Shown here: piece after piece, positions 44,379-56,160 of the stretch
Position numbering within the stretch: position 1 is the stretch's first letter
Layout: each line of letters opens with the position of its first letter
DNA from: Sthenelais limicola
Taxonomy: Eukaryota > Annelida > Polychaeta > Phyllodocida > Sigalionidae
Assembly (NCBI GenBank): GCA_942159475.1
Contig: OW804094.1
Span: 59,578,966 to 59,642,965, forward strand
Length of the DNA stretch: 64,000 nucleotides
Direction of reading: 5' to 3'
The notes under the pieces: generated by a model
The model's input: the letters and a program-made list of their open reading frames with translations, nothing else
Databases searched by the model: none
Told to the model about the DNA's origin: nothing
Translations under genes and position numbers: made by a program

Positions 44379-44586
44379 ATAGCAAGTTAACTATTGGTAG
44401 AGATTCATTATTTGACTTAGTCATCAGATCATAGGCTTTGGCAGTATAAGATTAGAATGTTCAGGTTATATAGTATAACAACTAATTATCAACTACTGAG
44501 TAACTTTTGATAACTTCTTAAAGATAATAATCTCAAATCAATGGTAACAGTTCTAGAGGTATCGGAATATATGATTGAAAGTTCCT

Positions 44587-47500
44587 TCACATCGCTTCAA
44601 TCAGTCTTTTGGTGGGCACTCTAGCCCTATTGGACCTTCGCTGAGGGGTGGACTCCGAGCGAGTCTCAGTCTCTGGTTCAGTCAGTTTTGTTTCACGCTC
44701 AGCGGGTTGTGACTTAGGTTCCGGCACCTGCTCTTCTTTTTCCCAGTGCCTCATAGGTGGAACTTCCTCCAATGTTATTGGTTTACTCATGTCTTCCTTA
44801 GGTAGTTGTTCTTCGTTACCCTGCCTCCTGGTCATTCTCCTGTTGCGTCTAACAATGCCACGGGGGGTGGCAATTACATATGACCTCGGGGTGTGGGCTC
44901 TTCCCACTATTTGACCATTCGTTTTCAGGTCAGGTAGCCAGACCTTATCGCCTGGGGAAAGTTCATTTGCTTCCTTTACGCGATGTCGCTTGTCGTAATT
45001 TATTTTCATCTGCGCCCTATACTGTTTCTCCTTCCTCCTCAGAAGAATAGGATCCGGGGTACTGGGCAACAATTCCTCTGGATGGCATGGCACCCTTGTC
45101 TTAAGCCTCCTTCCCATGCTTAGTTGCGCAGGGGAGAAGCCATTATACTGTGGTGTGTTCCTGTACATCAGTAGTGCGAGGTACTCATCAGAGCACTTGT
45201 TGAGGAATGTTTTCAATAACTGAACAGCTCGCTCAGCTTCTCCGTTGGATTGGGCATATCTCGGTGACGATGTAGTGTTGGTGAAACCCCAATTTTCTGC
45301 AAACTGTTCGAACTCTTTAGATGCATACTGTGGTGCGTTGTCGCTCATGAACACATCTGGGATACCATGATGAGCGAATACTTTCTTAAGCTTGGAGATA
45401 GACTCCGCTGTGTTGACATTTTTGCTCACTGCACACACTTCTATGTCCCTAGAGTAATAATCAACCACGAGTAGGAACATGTCTCCATTGTAACAGAAAA
45501 AGTCTGACCCCACCATACTCCAGGGCCTTTCAGGAAACTCAGTTCCCTTCATTGGTTCAACACGTTCTCGTCTGAACTTCTCACATTTCATACAGTCTCT
45601 GACAGATATTTCAATGTCTCTTGTAATACCAGGCCACCATACAGAAGATGCAGCATTCTGTTTGGTCTTGGTGATCCCTTGGTGACCGTCATGGAGTCGG
45701 CGAAGGATGTCCACTTTCAGCACTTGTGGAATAACCAGTTGATGGCTCCGCATTAGTAGACCATCATGCAGGCTTATGTTTCCTCGCTCAAACCAGTATT
45801 TGGCTATCTCTCCATGTACCTTTGTTTTCTCCCTGGGCCATCCATGTTCCACATAGTAAGCCACTACTTTCAATGTGTCATCGTTGCTTGTTTCTTTCCG
45901 GATCTCTTCCAGTCGTTGGTCTGATGCAGGTAGACAGACCAGAACAGCATTGACATACGCTTCAGTTGCCTCTTGTAGTTCCTCATTATCTGCCTCACTC
46001 TGTGGTGCACGTGATAGTGTGTCTGCAACTACTAGGTCTTTTCCTGGAACATGACATATCTGGTAATCATACCTCATAAGCCTCATTCTGAACCTCTGTA
46101 TCCTAATTGGCAGCTCGTCAATTAGCTTTGTTGAGAAGAGAGGGACGAGTGGTTTATGATCAGTCTCGATTTCAAACCTCATACCAACAAGAAGATCACT
46201 CCAATGTTCTAAAGCCCACGTTGTGGCGAGAGCTTCCTTCTCAATCTGAGCATAACGGCATTCCGTATTAGTCATAGAGCGGCTTGCATAAGCTACAACT
46301 CTCAGGTTTCCATCATCCTGCCTTTGACGTAGCGCTGCACCCAACCCGAAGCTGCTTGCATCAGCTGAGACTATGGTCTCCTTTTTCGGTGAGTATAACG
46401 CAAGAACTCTCTCAGATATGAGTTCTTCCTTCAGGCGTCTGAAGGCTTCTTGTTGTGGCTTGTCCCATGTCCAGTGGGAGTCTTTTTGGAGCAAGGCTCT
46501 GATAGGCTCCGTCAGCTCCGCTAGGTTTGGTATGAATTTTGACTGTTGGTTCACCATGCCGAGCAACCTCCTGACATCTGGCACATCTTCAGGCTCTGGC
46601 ATGTCGACTATGGCTTTGACCTTAGATGGATCTTTCCTCAATCCATTTCCATCAACTATCTGTCCAAGATATTTAAGTTCATTTTGCGCGATCAGACACT
46701 TGGCCAGATTTAGTGTTAGCCCAGCTCTGTCAAGAACTCGTAGTACCGCATCAAGTCTTTTGTCATGCTCTTCCTTACTTCGCCCTATCACCAGGATATC
46801 ATCCATGTGGCAAAGAATCCCTTCCAGCCCCGCTAACTCTTTATCCATACGCTTTTGGAAGTGTTCCGGAGCAGATGAGATCCCGTATGGTAGACGTTTG
46901 TACATATAATGCCCAAACGGAGTTATGAATGTAGTTAGCTTTGCACTTTCCGGACTTAGCTCAATTTGGTGAAACCCTGAATTCGCGTCGAGCTTTGAGT
47001 AGATGAACCCAGATGATATTTTCCCTAAGGTTTCTTCAACTCGCTTCATGGCATGAACTTCGCGTTGTACGGCCTGGTTTAATCTTGTGAGATCGACACA
47101 CAGCCTCACATTGCCATCAGTCTTGGGGACGACTACTATCGGCGAACACCAATCAGTTGGCTCATCAACGGCCTGTATTACCTCCTGACGTACCAGTTTA
47201 TCGATCTCCTCCCTCACCTTGTCCATAAGGGGCAGAGGCACTCTGCGTGGAGTGAAGAGACAAAACGGCTTGGCGTCTTTGCAGAGCTTAATGGTATATT
47301 GCCCTTTCAGTTTTCCCAGACCTTTGAAAAGCTGGGGGTATGCACGAACAACATCCTCCTTCGTATTCAGTGTAGGTGGGGCAGCAGCCTCCTGAATATC
47401 ACCTCGGTTGGGCTGTTTCGCTGTGCTCACAGCACGGATGCTAAAGGCTCCGGGAATATTGGTAATCAGTCCAAGTTTCCGGATAGCTGGTTGTCCAAGA

Positions 47501-48699
47501 AGGAGTTTATTGTCTTCTTTGACGACGTACACATCTTCTGTGATCGTTGTATGGTCACTGCGTAGCTGCATTTTCGCTCGTCCAACAGTATTCAACAGAA
47601 CTTCTCCGAAGGCGAAGAGTTTCCTTCCAGGAGTCTCCAATTTCCCATAGAATTTCCTGTAGAACTTCTCTGACATGACTGTCACCTCAGCTCCTGAATC
47701 TATAAACCAACACAGCTTTTCATCGCCAGTTGTGAGGTTTATGTACCATCCTTGGTCAGCAGGGTGCTTATTACGAGAGGTTTCCACTGCTCCACAAAAT
47801 GCGTTGCTCCAGGATTCATCGTCAGATTTACTCTCCTCAGTGAGGTTGTGCACCTTCGCATTCTTGGTCTTGCACACTGAGGAATAATGGCCTTTGCCTT
47901 GACAATGGTAGCATACTGCCTTGGCCGCAGGACAGTTCTTAATTCCTCGCTTGTGTGTGCCCGCACAATAACCACACTTGATGCTATTGCCGGAGGGTTT
48001 GCTGGACTTCGGATTCTTGGGTTTCTTGATCGGCTTCTGCTGTACCTTATCAATCTTCGAGCTTTTTGTTTCCTGCAACTCATACCTCGTCGTCTCTCGT
48101 TGGTACAATATCTCAATGGTACGGTCCAGCGTGACGGTCGCACCCGCCTCATAGATTTTGGCTTTTGAAATTTCATCGGAGCACGAAAAAGTTAGCTTAT
48201 CTCGTATGGCATGCTCAAGATAGTCCACCGGAAATTTACAACTCTGCGCATGTTTTCTTACACTCAACACCCAATTTTCCAGTGACTGGCCTGCTTCCCT
48301 CTTCAAATGGTACCAATATTGCTCCCTTAGCATCAGTTGGGGGTCACGTTTTCCAAAATACTCAGTATATTTTCCAACAATAACATCATATTTCTCCTTA
48401 TCCTCCTCAGGCAGTCTGTCCCCACCTGCAGGGTTCTCCCTTTCAGGTAAATAGGTGAAATTTTCGAAAATGTCAATACCATTTTCCCCAATATGGTTTA
48501 ATAGGAGCCCTATTTTCCTGTCATCAGCTTTATTGGTCATGCCTGTGGCTCTAAGATAGATCCCAAATGACCTCTTCCAAATGTTCCATGAGTGAGATGG
48601 ATTCCCACTATCAACTACTAAGGTCCCTGGTGGCTTCACTGTTGGAACATCCATAATGATAGGTAGGGGTTGACACAGATATGGCTTAGAGAATTGCAA
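44587..48699 (-). CDS. Gypsy element 1 gag-pol polyprotein
   Basis: 1370 codons; a second Met at residue 16 (MDVPTVKPPG) may be the true start. Order of domains: gag-like region (to ~235); two zinc knuckles, CGYCAGTHKRGIKNC and CYHCQGKGHYSSVC (~240-276); aspartic protease WFIDSGAEVTVMS (~330); reverse transcriptase with CVDLTRLNQAV and the catalytic HMDDILVIG (~631); RNase H, VSADASSFGLGAAL (~777) and ETDHKPLVPLF; integrase H2C2 finger (HDGHQGITK...CMKCEKF, ~1003-1035); and integrase core with D (GSDFFC, ~1061), D (MSDNAPQY, ~1118) and E (GEAERAV, ~1153). It ends in a charged, proline-rich tail. Gag and pol are in one frame, which is known in the Mag/SURL clade. All catalytic residues appear present. 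Confidence 0.93.
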   Translation of the reverse strand: MQFSKPYLCQPLPIIMDVPTVKPPGTLVVDSGNPSHSWNIWKRSFGIYLRATGMTNKADDRKIGLLLNHIGENGIDIFENFTYLPERENPAGGDRLPEEDKEKYDVIVGKYTEYFGKRDPQLMLREQYWYHLKREAGQSLENWVLSVRKHAQSCKFPVDYLEHAIRDKLTFSCSDEISKAKIYEAGATVTLDRTIEILYQRETTRYELQETKSSKIDKVQQKPIKKPKNPKSSKPSGNSIKCGYCAGTHKRGIKNCPAAKAVCYHCQGKGHYSSVCKTKNAKVHNLTEESKSDDESWSNAFCGAVETSRNKHPADQGWYINLTTGDEKLCWFIDSGAEVTVMSEKFYRKFYGKLETPGRKLFAFGEVLLNTVGRAKMQLRSDHTTITEDVYVVKEDNKLLLGQPAIRKLGLITNIPGAFSIRAVSTAKQPNRGDIQEAAAPPTLNTKEDVVRAYPQLFKGLGKLKGQYTIKLCKDAKPFCLFTPRRVPLPLMDKVREEIDKLVRQEVIQAVDEPTDWCSPIVVVPKTDGNVRLCVDLTRLNQAVQREVHAMKRVEETLGKISSGFIYSKLDANSGFHQIELSPESAKLTTFITPFGHYMYKRLPYGISSAPEHFQKRMDKELAGLEGILCHMDDILVIGRSKEEHDKRLDAVLRVLDRAGLTLNLAKCLIAQNELKYLGQIVDGNGLRKDPSKVKAIVDMPEPEDVPDVRRLLGMVNQQSKFIPNLAELTEPIRALLQKDSHWTWDKPQQEAFRRLKEELISERVLALYSPKKETIVSADASSFGLGAALRQRQDDGNLRVVAYASRSMTNTECRYAQIEKEALATTWALEHWSDLLVGMRFEIETDHKPLVPLFSTKLIDELPIRIQRFRMRLMRYDYQICHVPGKDLVVADTLSRAPQSEADNEELQEATEAYVNAVLVCLPASDQRLEEIRKETSNDDTLKVVAYYVEHGWPREKTKVHGEIAKYWFERGNISLHDGLLMRSHQLVIPQVLKVDILRRLHDGHQGITKTKQNAASSVWWPGITRDIEISVRDCMKCEKFRRERVEPMKGTEFPERPWSMVGSDFFCYNGDMFLLVVDYYSRDIEVCAVSKNVNTAESISKLKKVFAHHGIPDVFMSDNAPQYASKEFEQFAENWGFTNTTSSPRYAQSNGEAERAVQLLKTFLNKCSDEYLALLMYRNTPQYNGFSPAQLSMGRRLKTRVPCHPEELLPSTPDPILLRRKEKQYRAQMKINYDKRHRVKEANELSPGDKVWLPDLKTNGQIVGRAHTPRSYVIATPRGIVRRNRRMTRRQGNEEQLPKEDMSKPITLEEVPPMRHWEKEEQVPEPKSQPAERETKLTEPETETRSESTPQRRSNRARVPTKRLIEAM

Positions 48700-48948
48700 A
48701 GATCTCAGATCTACTAACAGTTCATATAATATACCTCTGATTCAAGAAAGTCAGTTGCAATCACAAGGAAATGGAGTAGAAAGTTCTATAGGCACATATG
48801 CATGAAAGTTCTAGAAGCACATGGCATGCATGTTGTTATGATGGGTATATGGAGCTATCATCAGCTGTCATCAATACAAACAGTACCTACAGTTGCTTGC
48901 TTGCTTCCCCTTGTTTCTCTAGGTCTCCTAGATGTTCATTCCTTTCTT

Positions 48949-48968
48949 GAATCCCACTTCTGACACCA
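48949..48968 (-). promoter_or_regulatory. Primer binding site (tRNA-Leu type)
   Basis: Coding strand TGGTGTCAGAAGTGGGATTC abuts the 5' LTR. It differs at one base from the complement of the common animal tRNA-Leu 3' end (TGGTGTCAGGAGTGGGATTC, from memory). Confidence 0.7.
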
Positions 48969-49129
48969 TGTTGTATTCTCAGAATACCTTTAGAATGATA
49001 ACAATAACACGAGGTATGTTGCAAGCCATATGTTGGGTCCAAGACAGTGTATGAAGAATAGTACAGAGCAAATGTTTCTTTGGTTAACAATATAGCCACG
49101 AGGTGGCAGCACCGGGACGGCTCTCCACA
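48969..49129 (-). repeat. 5' LTR of gypsy element 1
   Basis: 161 bp and carries the promoter side of the element; appears identical to the 3' LTR. Flanked outside by CTAGC. Confidence 0.93.
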
Positions 49130-49254
49130 CTAGCTCCTGAGCTTTAATTTGATGTATGGAAATCTTCATTGGTTGTCATAGTTACTGAGGTATGACTGCA
49201 CAAACATGGACTCAATATCATGTCTACTACCCTTGTGTTGGCTCTTGTATGACT

Positions 49255-51743
49255 GATTATCATGAAAAGTAGTCATTTGCACGAAATGCTGTTGAAAAAA
49301 CGTCAAAAATAGAATTGTTTATATATTGTTAATTTTTCTGGTACATATTGCCATAATATCCAGCTGTAATTCTTCAAAATTCGGCAGCTTAATATCTAGT
49401 AATTAGCCTTCAGTGGCCTGGCAAAGTTTTCTTCCTATACAGCCATACATTGCCATCATTGTACATCACGGTAGGTTCATTTTAATAAGTCTCTTTTTCT
49501 ACCTTTAAAAGCTGGCCTACCTATTAAGATTCCAATAGTAATTTGATACATTATGATACAGATATTTAGTATAAAATTATCCTAAACTCTTGCGTTTTTT
49601 AATTTCAAATTTTCTACTTTTTTTCTATTTCTATTTTCTATTATGAAGTTTAAAACATGACATCAGTTATTATATGGATATCATTAGTTGATACATTAAA
49701 ATGTGCTCAATTTGATTTGCCATGACCTGTTTTAAGTAGCTTAATAACTGAGCGTGACATACAATGATGCATGATGTACGATGACGTTTTACTGTATCAA
49801 ACATACTCCACAACCAAGAAAATGAAAAAAACATGTCAATATAATGCTTATGATTTAACTTAACCTATATTTCTACTGAATATCCCGAACAATCCTCTTA
49901 TTCTTTAGCCTCTAAATTGTGAGGATAGGTTATAAGTGTGATGTATGTTGATGCATTTAACATCCCCAATCAGCAAATGGCATTTGGATGATCTTTTAGC
50001 TATTAACCCTAATTATTTCTGCGAATTTAATCTGTATTTATGAAACTATGTGAAAAACACTACTTGATAATGTATTAGATCTATATAATGGGTTAATGTT
50101 TATTATTGCCAGAGGCTCATATAAAAGTGGTGTACAATGATGCACAAATTTCCATAGGTTTCCCTTCTAGCTAAGAAAGAAATATTGAAATTATGAACAT
50201 TAAAATGGCTAGAATACATTGCCAAGTGCTTAAGCTCAATATTTATGCAAGGAACGGATATGCAAAATATACCCTTTTCTATAATTATAACAGCTTGAAG
50301 TTAATATTTTATGTTTTGTATGACTATTGTTAAAGAAAACAGTGGTTTTCTGACCATAACTTCTTATTTTTTAGACCCATAAAAGTAGGGTTCCCTTGAC
50401 TGATTTCAACAAGTTTTGCCCAGCCATTACCATGACAATTAGGTCTGTCATAATTGTAAACCTGTTATTGCTCAAAAACCCAAATGCCTACCAGTCGTGA
50501 AAATCGGTTGTATAAGACTTCCAGGTCAGAGTAGCCTACCCCTGGGTATGACCATAAGACCCGCAATCAAGTCATTTTCTACCATACACAAAATGGCTGA
50601 ATTGCCAATGGTGGGTGTTGATAGGTTCTGTCTCCTACCTGTCCTGTCTGTATGGCATTAAGTGTCATTAACAGGTGTGAACAGATTAATGGGCAAACTC
50701 AGTGACCTGGATAATAGGGATGTGCCTCCAACCATCCCAGCCATGTTTAGGGAAATGACATGTCAAATATCAGTTTCTAGTTATCATTAACCAATCGTGT
50801 AATATGAACCTAGCTGTCAACAAGCTCACTAGCTCACATAGCTCACTCACTCCTTAAAGTCATATTGCTAGAAAATCTGTTCAAGGCCTCTAAATTCCCA
50901 GCTTTGGTTTTGGCAATGCTGTTGCTAGAGAAATTAAAAGTTACCAGGTCGCTGCTAGGCAGCCAATGCATGTAGGCCCCAAACCAATGGGGGTAGGCAT
51001 CATTAGATTTTCAGTTGGGAGTCTCTAAAAGTCCATAACTAGGGGGAAACTGTTACCACTGTTGTTGCTAAGCAACAGAATAAACTCACAAATAATTGAA
51101 AACACCATTAGAATGCCTGAATATTTTGAAGTTGACATCAAATATGGTGTAACCTTAATTTGTAGCCAATCCAATTTGAGGGAAACAGGGTCATTACTTT
51201 TGGATGTTTATTTCATCAATTTCTGGTAGCTAAGTAACTGTTCCTTGCGTAGCAACAAGGGAATATAAGTTTTAAGCTGTTTCTTATGATCTTAAATCAT
51301 TTGCATCCATTTAATACTGATAAGAATGAATAAATCCTTTGATTTGGCCTAAAATGCTGGCCATAAATACCAAATTCCATATTAACATGTTTCCATGGCA
51401 ACCATGACCAAGGAAACAAAATTCCAGATTGGGTCTATAGCCAAAAATGATCAGCACATCAAAATACACCTATATGCCAAATTTCATGCGTTTATGAAAA
51501 AATCCACAATTTACCCGCCAACTTGATTCCCTATCAGCCGATCAGATTTCAGCTAATTTGCATACAAAGGGCCAAAAATGGCTGAAATGTTGAAGAAAAT
51601 AATTGGCACCCTGTCTTCGTCTTCATCAGCACCCTCAAAACACTCTATTGAAATAAAATGACCTTGATGTGAACAGAAAATGACTTAACAGATACTGGTA
51701 GGTCTTATGGTCATACCCAGGGGTAGGGTACTCTGACCTGTCT
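49255..51743. other. Spacer of the foldback element
   Basis: AT-rich, no long ORF. Contains several short quasi-palindromes built on GTTGC and GCAAC (near 50930, 51062, 51240) and internal inverse copies of arm sequence. Confidence 0.5.
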
Positions 51744-52785
51744 ATACAAGGGCCAATACAAGGGTAGTAGACATGATATTGAGTCCATGTTTGTGCAGTC
51801 ATACCTCAGTAACTATGACAACCAATGAAGATTTCCATACATCAAATTAAAGCTAAGGAGCTAGGCTATCCATACAATATATTTAATCATTGTTGCACCC
51901 ATGGTATATAAGCAAAATCAAAGAGTAAAATCTGACCCATATTGACTCATTTTTCAGAGGGTATTTGGTTGCCATGGTTACCAGAACATTCTTAGAATAA
52001 ATTCATGAGCATAGTTCAATTGGTCTTTAAAATTGCTTTGTTTTGATATGCAACATGACAATAAAAACAGAATAATTCTTATTTTGTACCCAAAACATTC
52101 CATTTTTCGATTTGGTTGCCATGGTGACCAAGTCCCACATTTCCCAGATGTTGGACCCAGTCCAAATGAAAGAATATAAAATTCTGTATAGAAATCAATC
52201 CTCAAAACATACTATTCCTGCAAAAAATGGAGCTGATGCAACTATAAAAGCCAAATTCCTTATTAGAATGTTTCCATAGCAACCATGACCAAGGAAACAA
52301 AATTCCAGATTGGGTCTATAGCTAAAATTGATCAGCACATCAAAAAGTACCATTATGCGTAATTTCATGCTTTTATGAAAAAGTGCACAATTAGTCCTAT
52401 ATTTTGCACAAATCGACTGGACTATGATGCATTGATGGAACTAAGTAGAGGCCCAAGTATCTAGCCTGAATATGACACCGTTCTAAAGTATTCAGTTGGG
52501 GCTTCGATTTTACCAAAGACAAGTGCCTTTGGCACTTGGATTTTAAAGGCAGTTTATTCTACTTCTTATAGGAATCTGACCATTTGCTAAACGTTTTTTT
52601 TGTGGAAAATATAGGAGATATTATTGTAATTGTCACTGAGGGGAGGGGGAGAAGACCAATGGGGGAGATGATCAATACTTGTAAACACATGGGCTATGGC
52701 GGAAACAGCCGAATGGGAACAGCTTGTTGGAAGGAAAGAATGGAGGGGGAAAAAGAGATATTTGTAATGATCTTCCGATCCGATC

Positions 52786-53247
52786 TGCTCAGCTAAGGCT
52801 AATAAAGCACTACGACAAGGAAGACCTTTTGTACAACACTTTATTATACCAATCTTTGGGACAAGTTCCCCACGGCTTGTCCGCTCGGAGGTGGTCCAGC
52901 CACCTCTTGGTTTAAGCACCAACACAAATATGGTGTCTGTTCTTGGTTGAAAACACGTTATGAGCAATTGGCAGTATGAATGATAACTGTGAACAAGGAA
53001 ATGCAGTACAACATAAGAGACATCAGTCTACTAAGTAGGTAAAAGACAATACACAAGAGGTAAATATGGAACATAAAGGAATATAAGGGAATGACACACA
53101 TATAATCGCATAAGTGGTCAAGAAAGCTGGTACTGCCCACTGGGCTAGTACAGGTGTACTAACCTCAGCGGACAGCACCACCACACAACATGAGTGGACA
53201 TTGCATGTCCCATACCTAAATACATATTATACCCCAAACCCACTACA
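52786..53247 (-). repeat. Putative solo or 3' LTR
   Basis: On the minus strand a purine run (AATAAAGCGGGAGTAT) is followed by TGTAGTGGGTTTGGGG, and 462 bp later the segment ends GCTGAGCA, giving TG...CA boundaries. AATAAA is inside, near the 3' side (GTATAATAAAGTG). This looks like polypurine tract plus 3' LTR of a minus-strand retroelement whose 5' LTR is not in view. No target duplication can be tested. Confidence 0.45.
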
Positions 53248-53769
53248 ATACTCCCGCTTTATTAAAAAGAGTTTAACATCAATATAAACTCGGCACAAGG
53301 CAACAACACAAATATAAACACACCAGAGACAAAAATCTTTAAACAGTAGAAACTTCGGACAGTAAAATACATAAATCCGAACCACTCACACACATCTGTA
53401 GAAGCAAAAATTTTGTGAATACATAAAGGAGCATAAGGTGTCCTCACTACTTTTACAGAATCCAGTGAAAGAGGTTTTAGCACGGAATATAAAAAATGAA
53501 GTCCGGTAGAAATTCACATTCCTCCTTCTGAGAGAATGAGAAAAACACAACACTGTTTTTAGTTCTCCTTCTGAGAAAAATATAGCGTATAAGCATGTCT
53601 CACTTTGTTTGGTGTATAAAAAATAGAGCTCGGGTCACGTCCGTATCCAAAGGGAAGTCCGGGGAAGAAAAGATGTCTCAAGAGGCGTTGCTCGACGCTG
53701 ACACAGCGGAGGGTTGACTTGTTACGCTCAACGCTGCATCAGCGGAGGCTTACAACTGCGAAGAGCAAG
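53248..53769. other. Non-coding segment before the putative LTR
   Basis: About 520 bp, AT-rich at the LTR side and GC-richer toward the ORF. No gene recognised. Confidence 0.4.
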
Positions 53770-55902
53770 CTAGGCTTCGTCCATGGCGTTGTCCTCGTCC
53801 GGAGCTTTGGGCGGGTCGGCTTTCTCCTTGTCCTCGGACTTGTCAGCAGGTGCAGAGGGAGCTGCTCCACCATCCAGAGGCAGGGGAGAGATGACAGCTT
53901 CAGGAGTTCCAAACATCTTTCCTAGATGGTACACACCATCGGTTGTCCTGCTCACCCTCGGCGGAACTGTCCAGGGAGCAGCCACAGGTTTGATCTGCGC
54001 CAGCAATCTGGTTAACAGTTCATACTGTGCTGCGTCCTCACTAACTGCCTCGCCGGACTCGGACAGAACCGAAGTGCTAGTGCTTGGAACAGCAACCCCG
54101 GACTGGGTGGACTGGCCCACCTCATCAACATTGTCCCTCTGATCCAGATCCTCAGGCGTTGAAGACCTGCCACACTCTGCTAACTCGCCCCTAAGGCTGG
54201 CGTTTTCCTCTGTTAGTTCGCGGATTTCGCCATCCTTTTTCTCGGCTGAAGCGCGGAGGGCTTGGATCAGTTTAGCCTGGGTGTTTCTCGGAGGGTGGCT
54301 ACTTCTCCGATGTGCTTCTGCACTTCCTGCAGCTGACTGAGTGGAGCGGTCAGTGTTGTCAAAGAGGTCAACACCTGTTGCTGAGCTGCATCTGATGCTG
54401 CCCGCAGGGTCAGCAAACAGTGTTGCACCTCCGCAGTGGCAGTCTTCACCAGCTGGTCGGTGTTCACTGCCTCAGGTAGCTTGGAGGCCAGTTCTTCTGC
54501 CTCCTTTTGTGCTTTCCTACCCCTCTTAGCGGCCGGCGGGTTAGGAGACACCAAGTCCGGGGAGCCTGAGCGTCCGCGCTTCTGAGAGTCTCCAACTCCA
54601 CTCTTCTGTCCACTCCTGCTGGAACTACTGCTGCTGCTACCCTTTGATCTGTTTCGGCCTCCAGCTTTGCCCTTACTGCTGCTAGCACTACAAGAAGCAC
54701 TGGCGGCAGGAGAGGATGTAGCTTCCTTCTCTTTAGCAGCTGCTTTGGAGGCAGACTTCGTGACGGACTTCATCCACCTCATCACCCGAAGATGCTGCGC
54801 TGAACAATAAGTCATCCTAAAAAATGCCGGATTGTTCACGATTGAGGGAATTACGTTCACCACCTTCCCCAAAGCCTTCTCTCTGGACTGGTTATGAATC
54901 ACCGATTCCCCATTCATTAGGTGTTTGACCAGCTCTACCCGACGATCCAACACCTGGGAGCAGTTGGGGTAGGGGTAAATCCAGGCCTGAGAAGATGGGG
55001 CATGCACCTCACATAGGTGGCGAAAGAACCTGGCCCGGGTGCTGTAGGCCCTCACACCCTTAGGCAAGCGGCAGACCATGAATGGGCACCGGAAACCTGG
55101 CTGCCACAGCTTGTGGACACTGGTTAACTTCCCAAAGGTTCCAGGGTCAAGGCTGTCTTCTCTCACGAGTTCTGGCCAGAGAACTTCCTCGTACCTGGAC
55201 ATTTGATCATCGGAGAACTCCCAGAGTCGGACTCCAACGGTGCCCTATTACTGGAACCAGGTTGATCCAGAGTAGGATTCATAGGCACCAACTCAGCCTA
55301 ATCCATCTCCGCCTTGAATTTCACCAAAGAACCCATGGCGGACAACTGCTTTCGGCGCGCCTCCGAGCGATGATCATGCTCACATTTCAACTTCCTAAAC
55401 TTAGGAAGCTGAGACATGCCTTGAGAGGCTGGACCTCTGCTGCGTGAGGTGCTAGCTTCAACAGTGGAACTAGCAGAGTCCGAGCTAGGCTTGGCTTTAG
55501 TGGACCTAGACAACTGACTGCGGCCTCGGGTCTCGCCAGACTTGGAAGAAGCCTTCCTAGCAGGGGAAAGGGAGCAGGAACGAGAGTGGGTAGTCTGAGG
55601 GGACTGATCTAACCCTCCTTCCACTGACCCAGCTTTCTTTGGGGCCGGCTGTTTCCTCGGGCTCCTTGGTCTGCTGGTCTTTCAGAACCTCAGACTCGTT
55701 TTCCTTTTCTGCAGGCCTATCACCTGTCTCTTCCACATCCATATCAACTACTCCGTCCGCAAACGGGGCTGGAGGTGCAACTTCACCCTCCTTATCATCC
55801 GCAAGGATGAGTCCATCCAGGACTGCGGCTGCCTCCGCATCCGTCAGCAGTTCTTCTTCGGACTCGGACAGTCCGTACTCATCCGCTTTCTGGTTGGCCA
55901 TT
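53770..55902 (-). pseudogene. Frameshifted retroelement gene with C2H2-like fingers and coiled coil
   Basis: Minus-strand coding sequence in at least four frame blocks: 55902 to ~55610 (starts MANQKADEYGLSESEEEL, very acidic), ~55624-55298 (Ser/Arg-rich, SRSRGPASQGM), 55202-54267, and ~54285-53770. Block 3 has two Cys/His patterns, CPFMVC...FFRHLCEVH and CSQVLDRRVELVKHLM, then a poly-Ser/Gly linker and a nuclear-type basic patch (AAKRGRKAQK). The join into block 4 carries a heptad-like EIRELTEENASLRGEL. A splice acceptor TCCTTGTCTTTGCAG lies just upstream of the first ATG, and a GTAAGT donor about 85 bp before that. I do not recognise the family. It could be a gag or an extra 3' ORF of an LTR element. 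Confidence 0.45.
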
Positions 55903-56160
55903 TTCAGACACAAAAAGGCTGATCACTTACTCTGCAAAGACAAGGAGAGAAATCAGTCAAACAATAAGGCAAAACTGATTACACCCCAGATAACCCACTT
56001 CGGACACATTTCGGACTTACAAAAAAAGTCTGGTTCTTCCCCTCACCAGCCTAGACATGGCGAGTCCGAAACGTGTCTGACTAAAAGACGCACAGCACCG
56101 AAAACCCGCACAGCATCCGCACAGCACCGCTACTTGTGTGACTAATATTAGAGGCACCAT

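Larger units (their letters stand above)
44204..49129 (-). mobile_element. Complete Ty3/gypsy retrotransposon (Mag/SURL-like)
   Basis: 4926 bp. LTRs at 44204-44364 and 48969-49129 (161 bp, TG...CA) look identical. The 5-bp target duplication CTAGC lies at 44199-44203 and 49130-49134. On the coding strand the 5' LTR is at the right, followed at once by a tRNA-Leu-type primer binding site; a polypurine tract precedes the 3' LTR. One uninterrupted gag-pol ORF, no env. Identical LTRs, open ORF and exact duplication point to a recent insertion. It sits in the left arm of the foldback element. Confidence 0.93.
43646..52428. mobile_element. Long inverted-repeat (foldback-like) element
   Basis: The left arm (43646-44203 continuing at 49135-49254) is the inverse complement of the right arm (51744-52428), about 680 bp each with roughly 90% or better identity by eye. 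The spacer is about 2.5 kb without the gypsy insert. Outer ends read GATAGTCCAGTCGATTT and AAATCGACTGGACTAT. Part of the arm (51370-51510) is repeated directly inside the spacer, and 50505-50585 is an inverse copy of 51670-51750. No transposase ORF. Confidence 0.75.

Noticed and set aside
46373..46909. 178-codon plus ORF and similar ORFs at 44648, 47299, 47739, 47887
   Set aside because: Opposite-strand or alternate-frame shadows of the gypsy gag-pol ORF.
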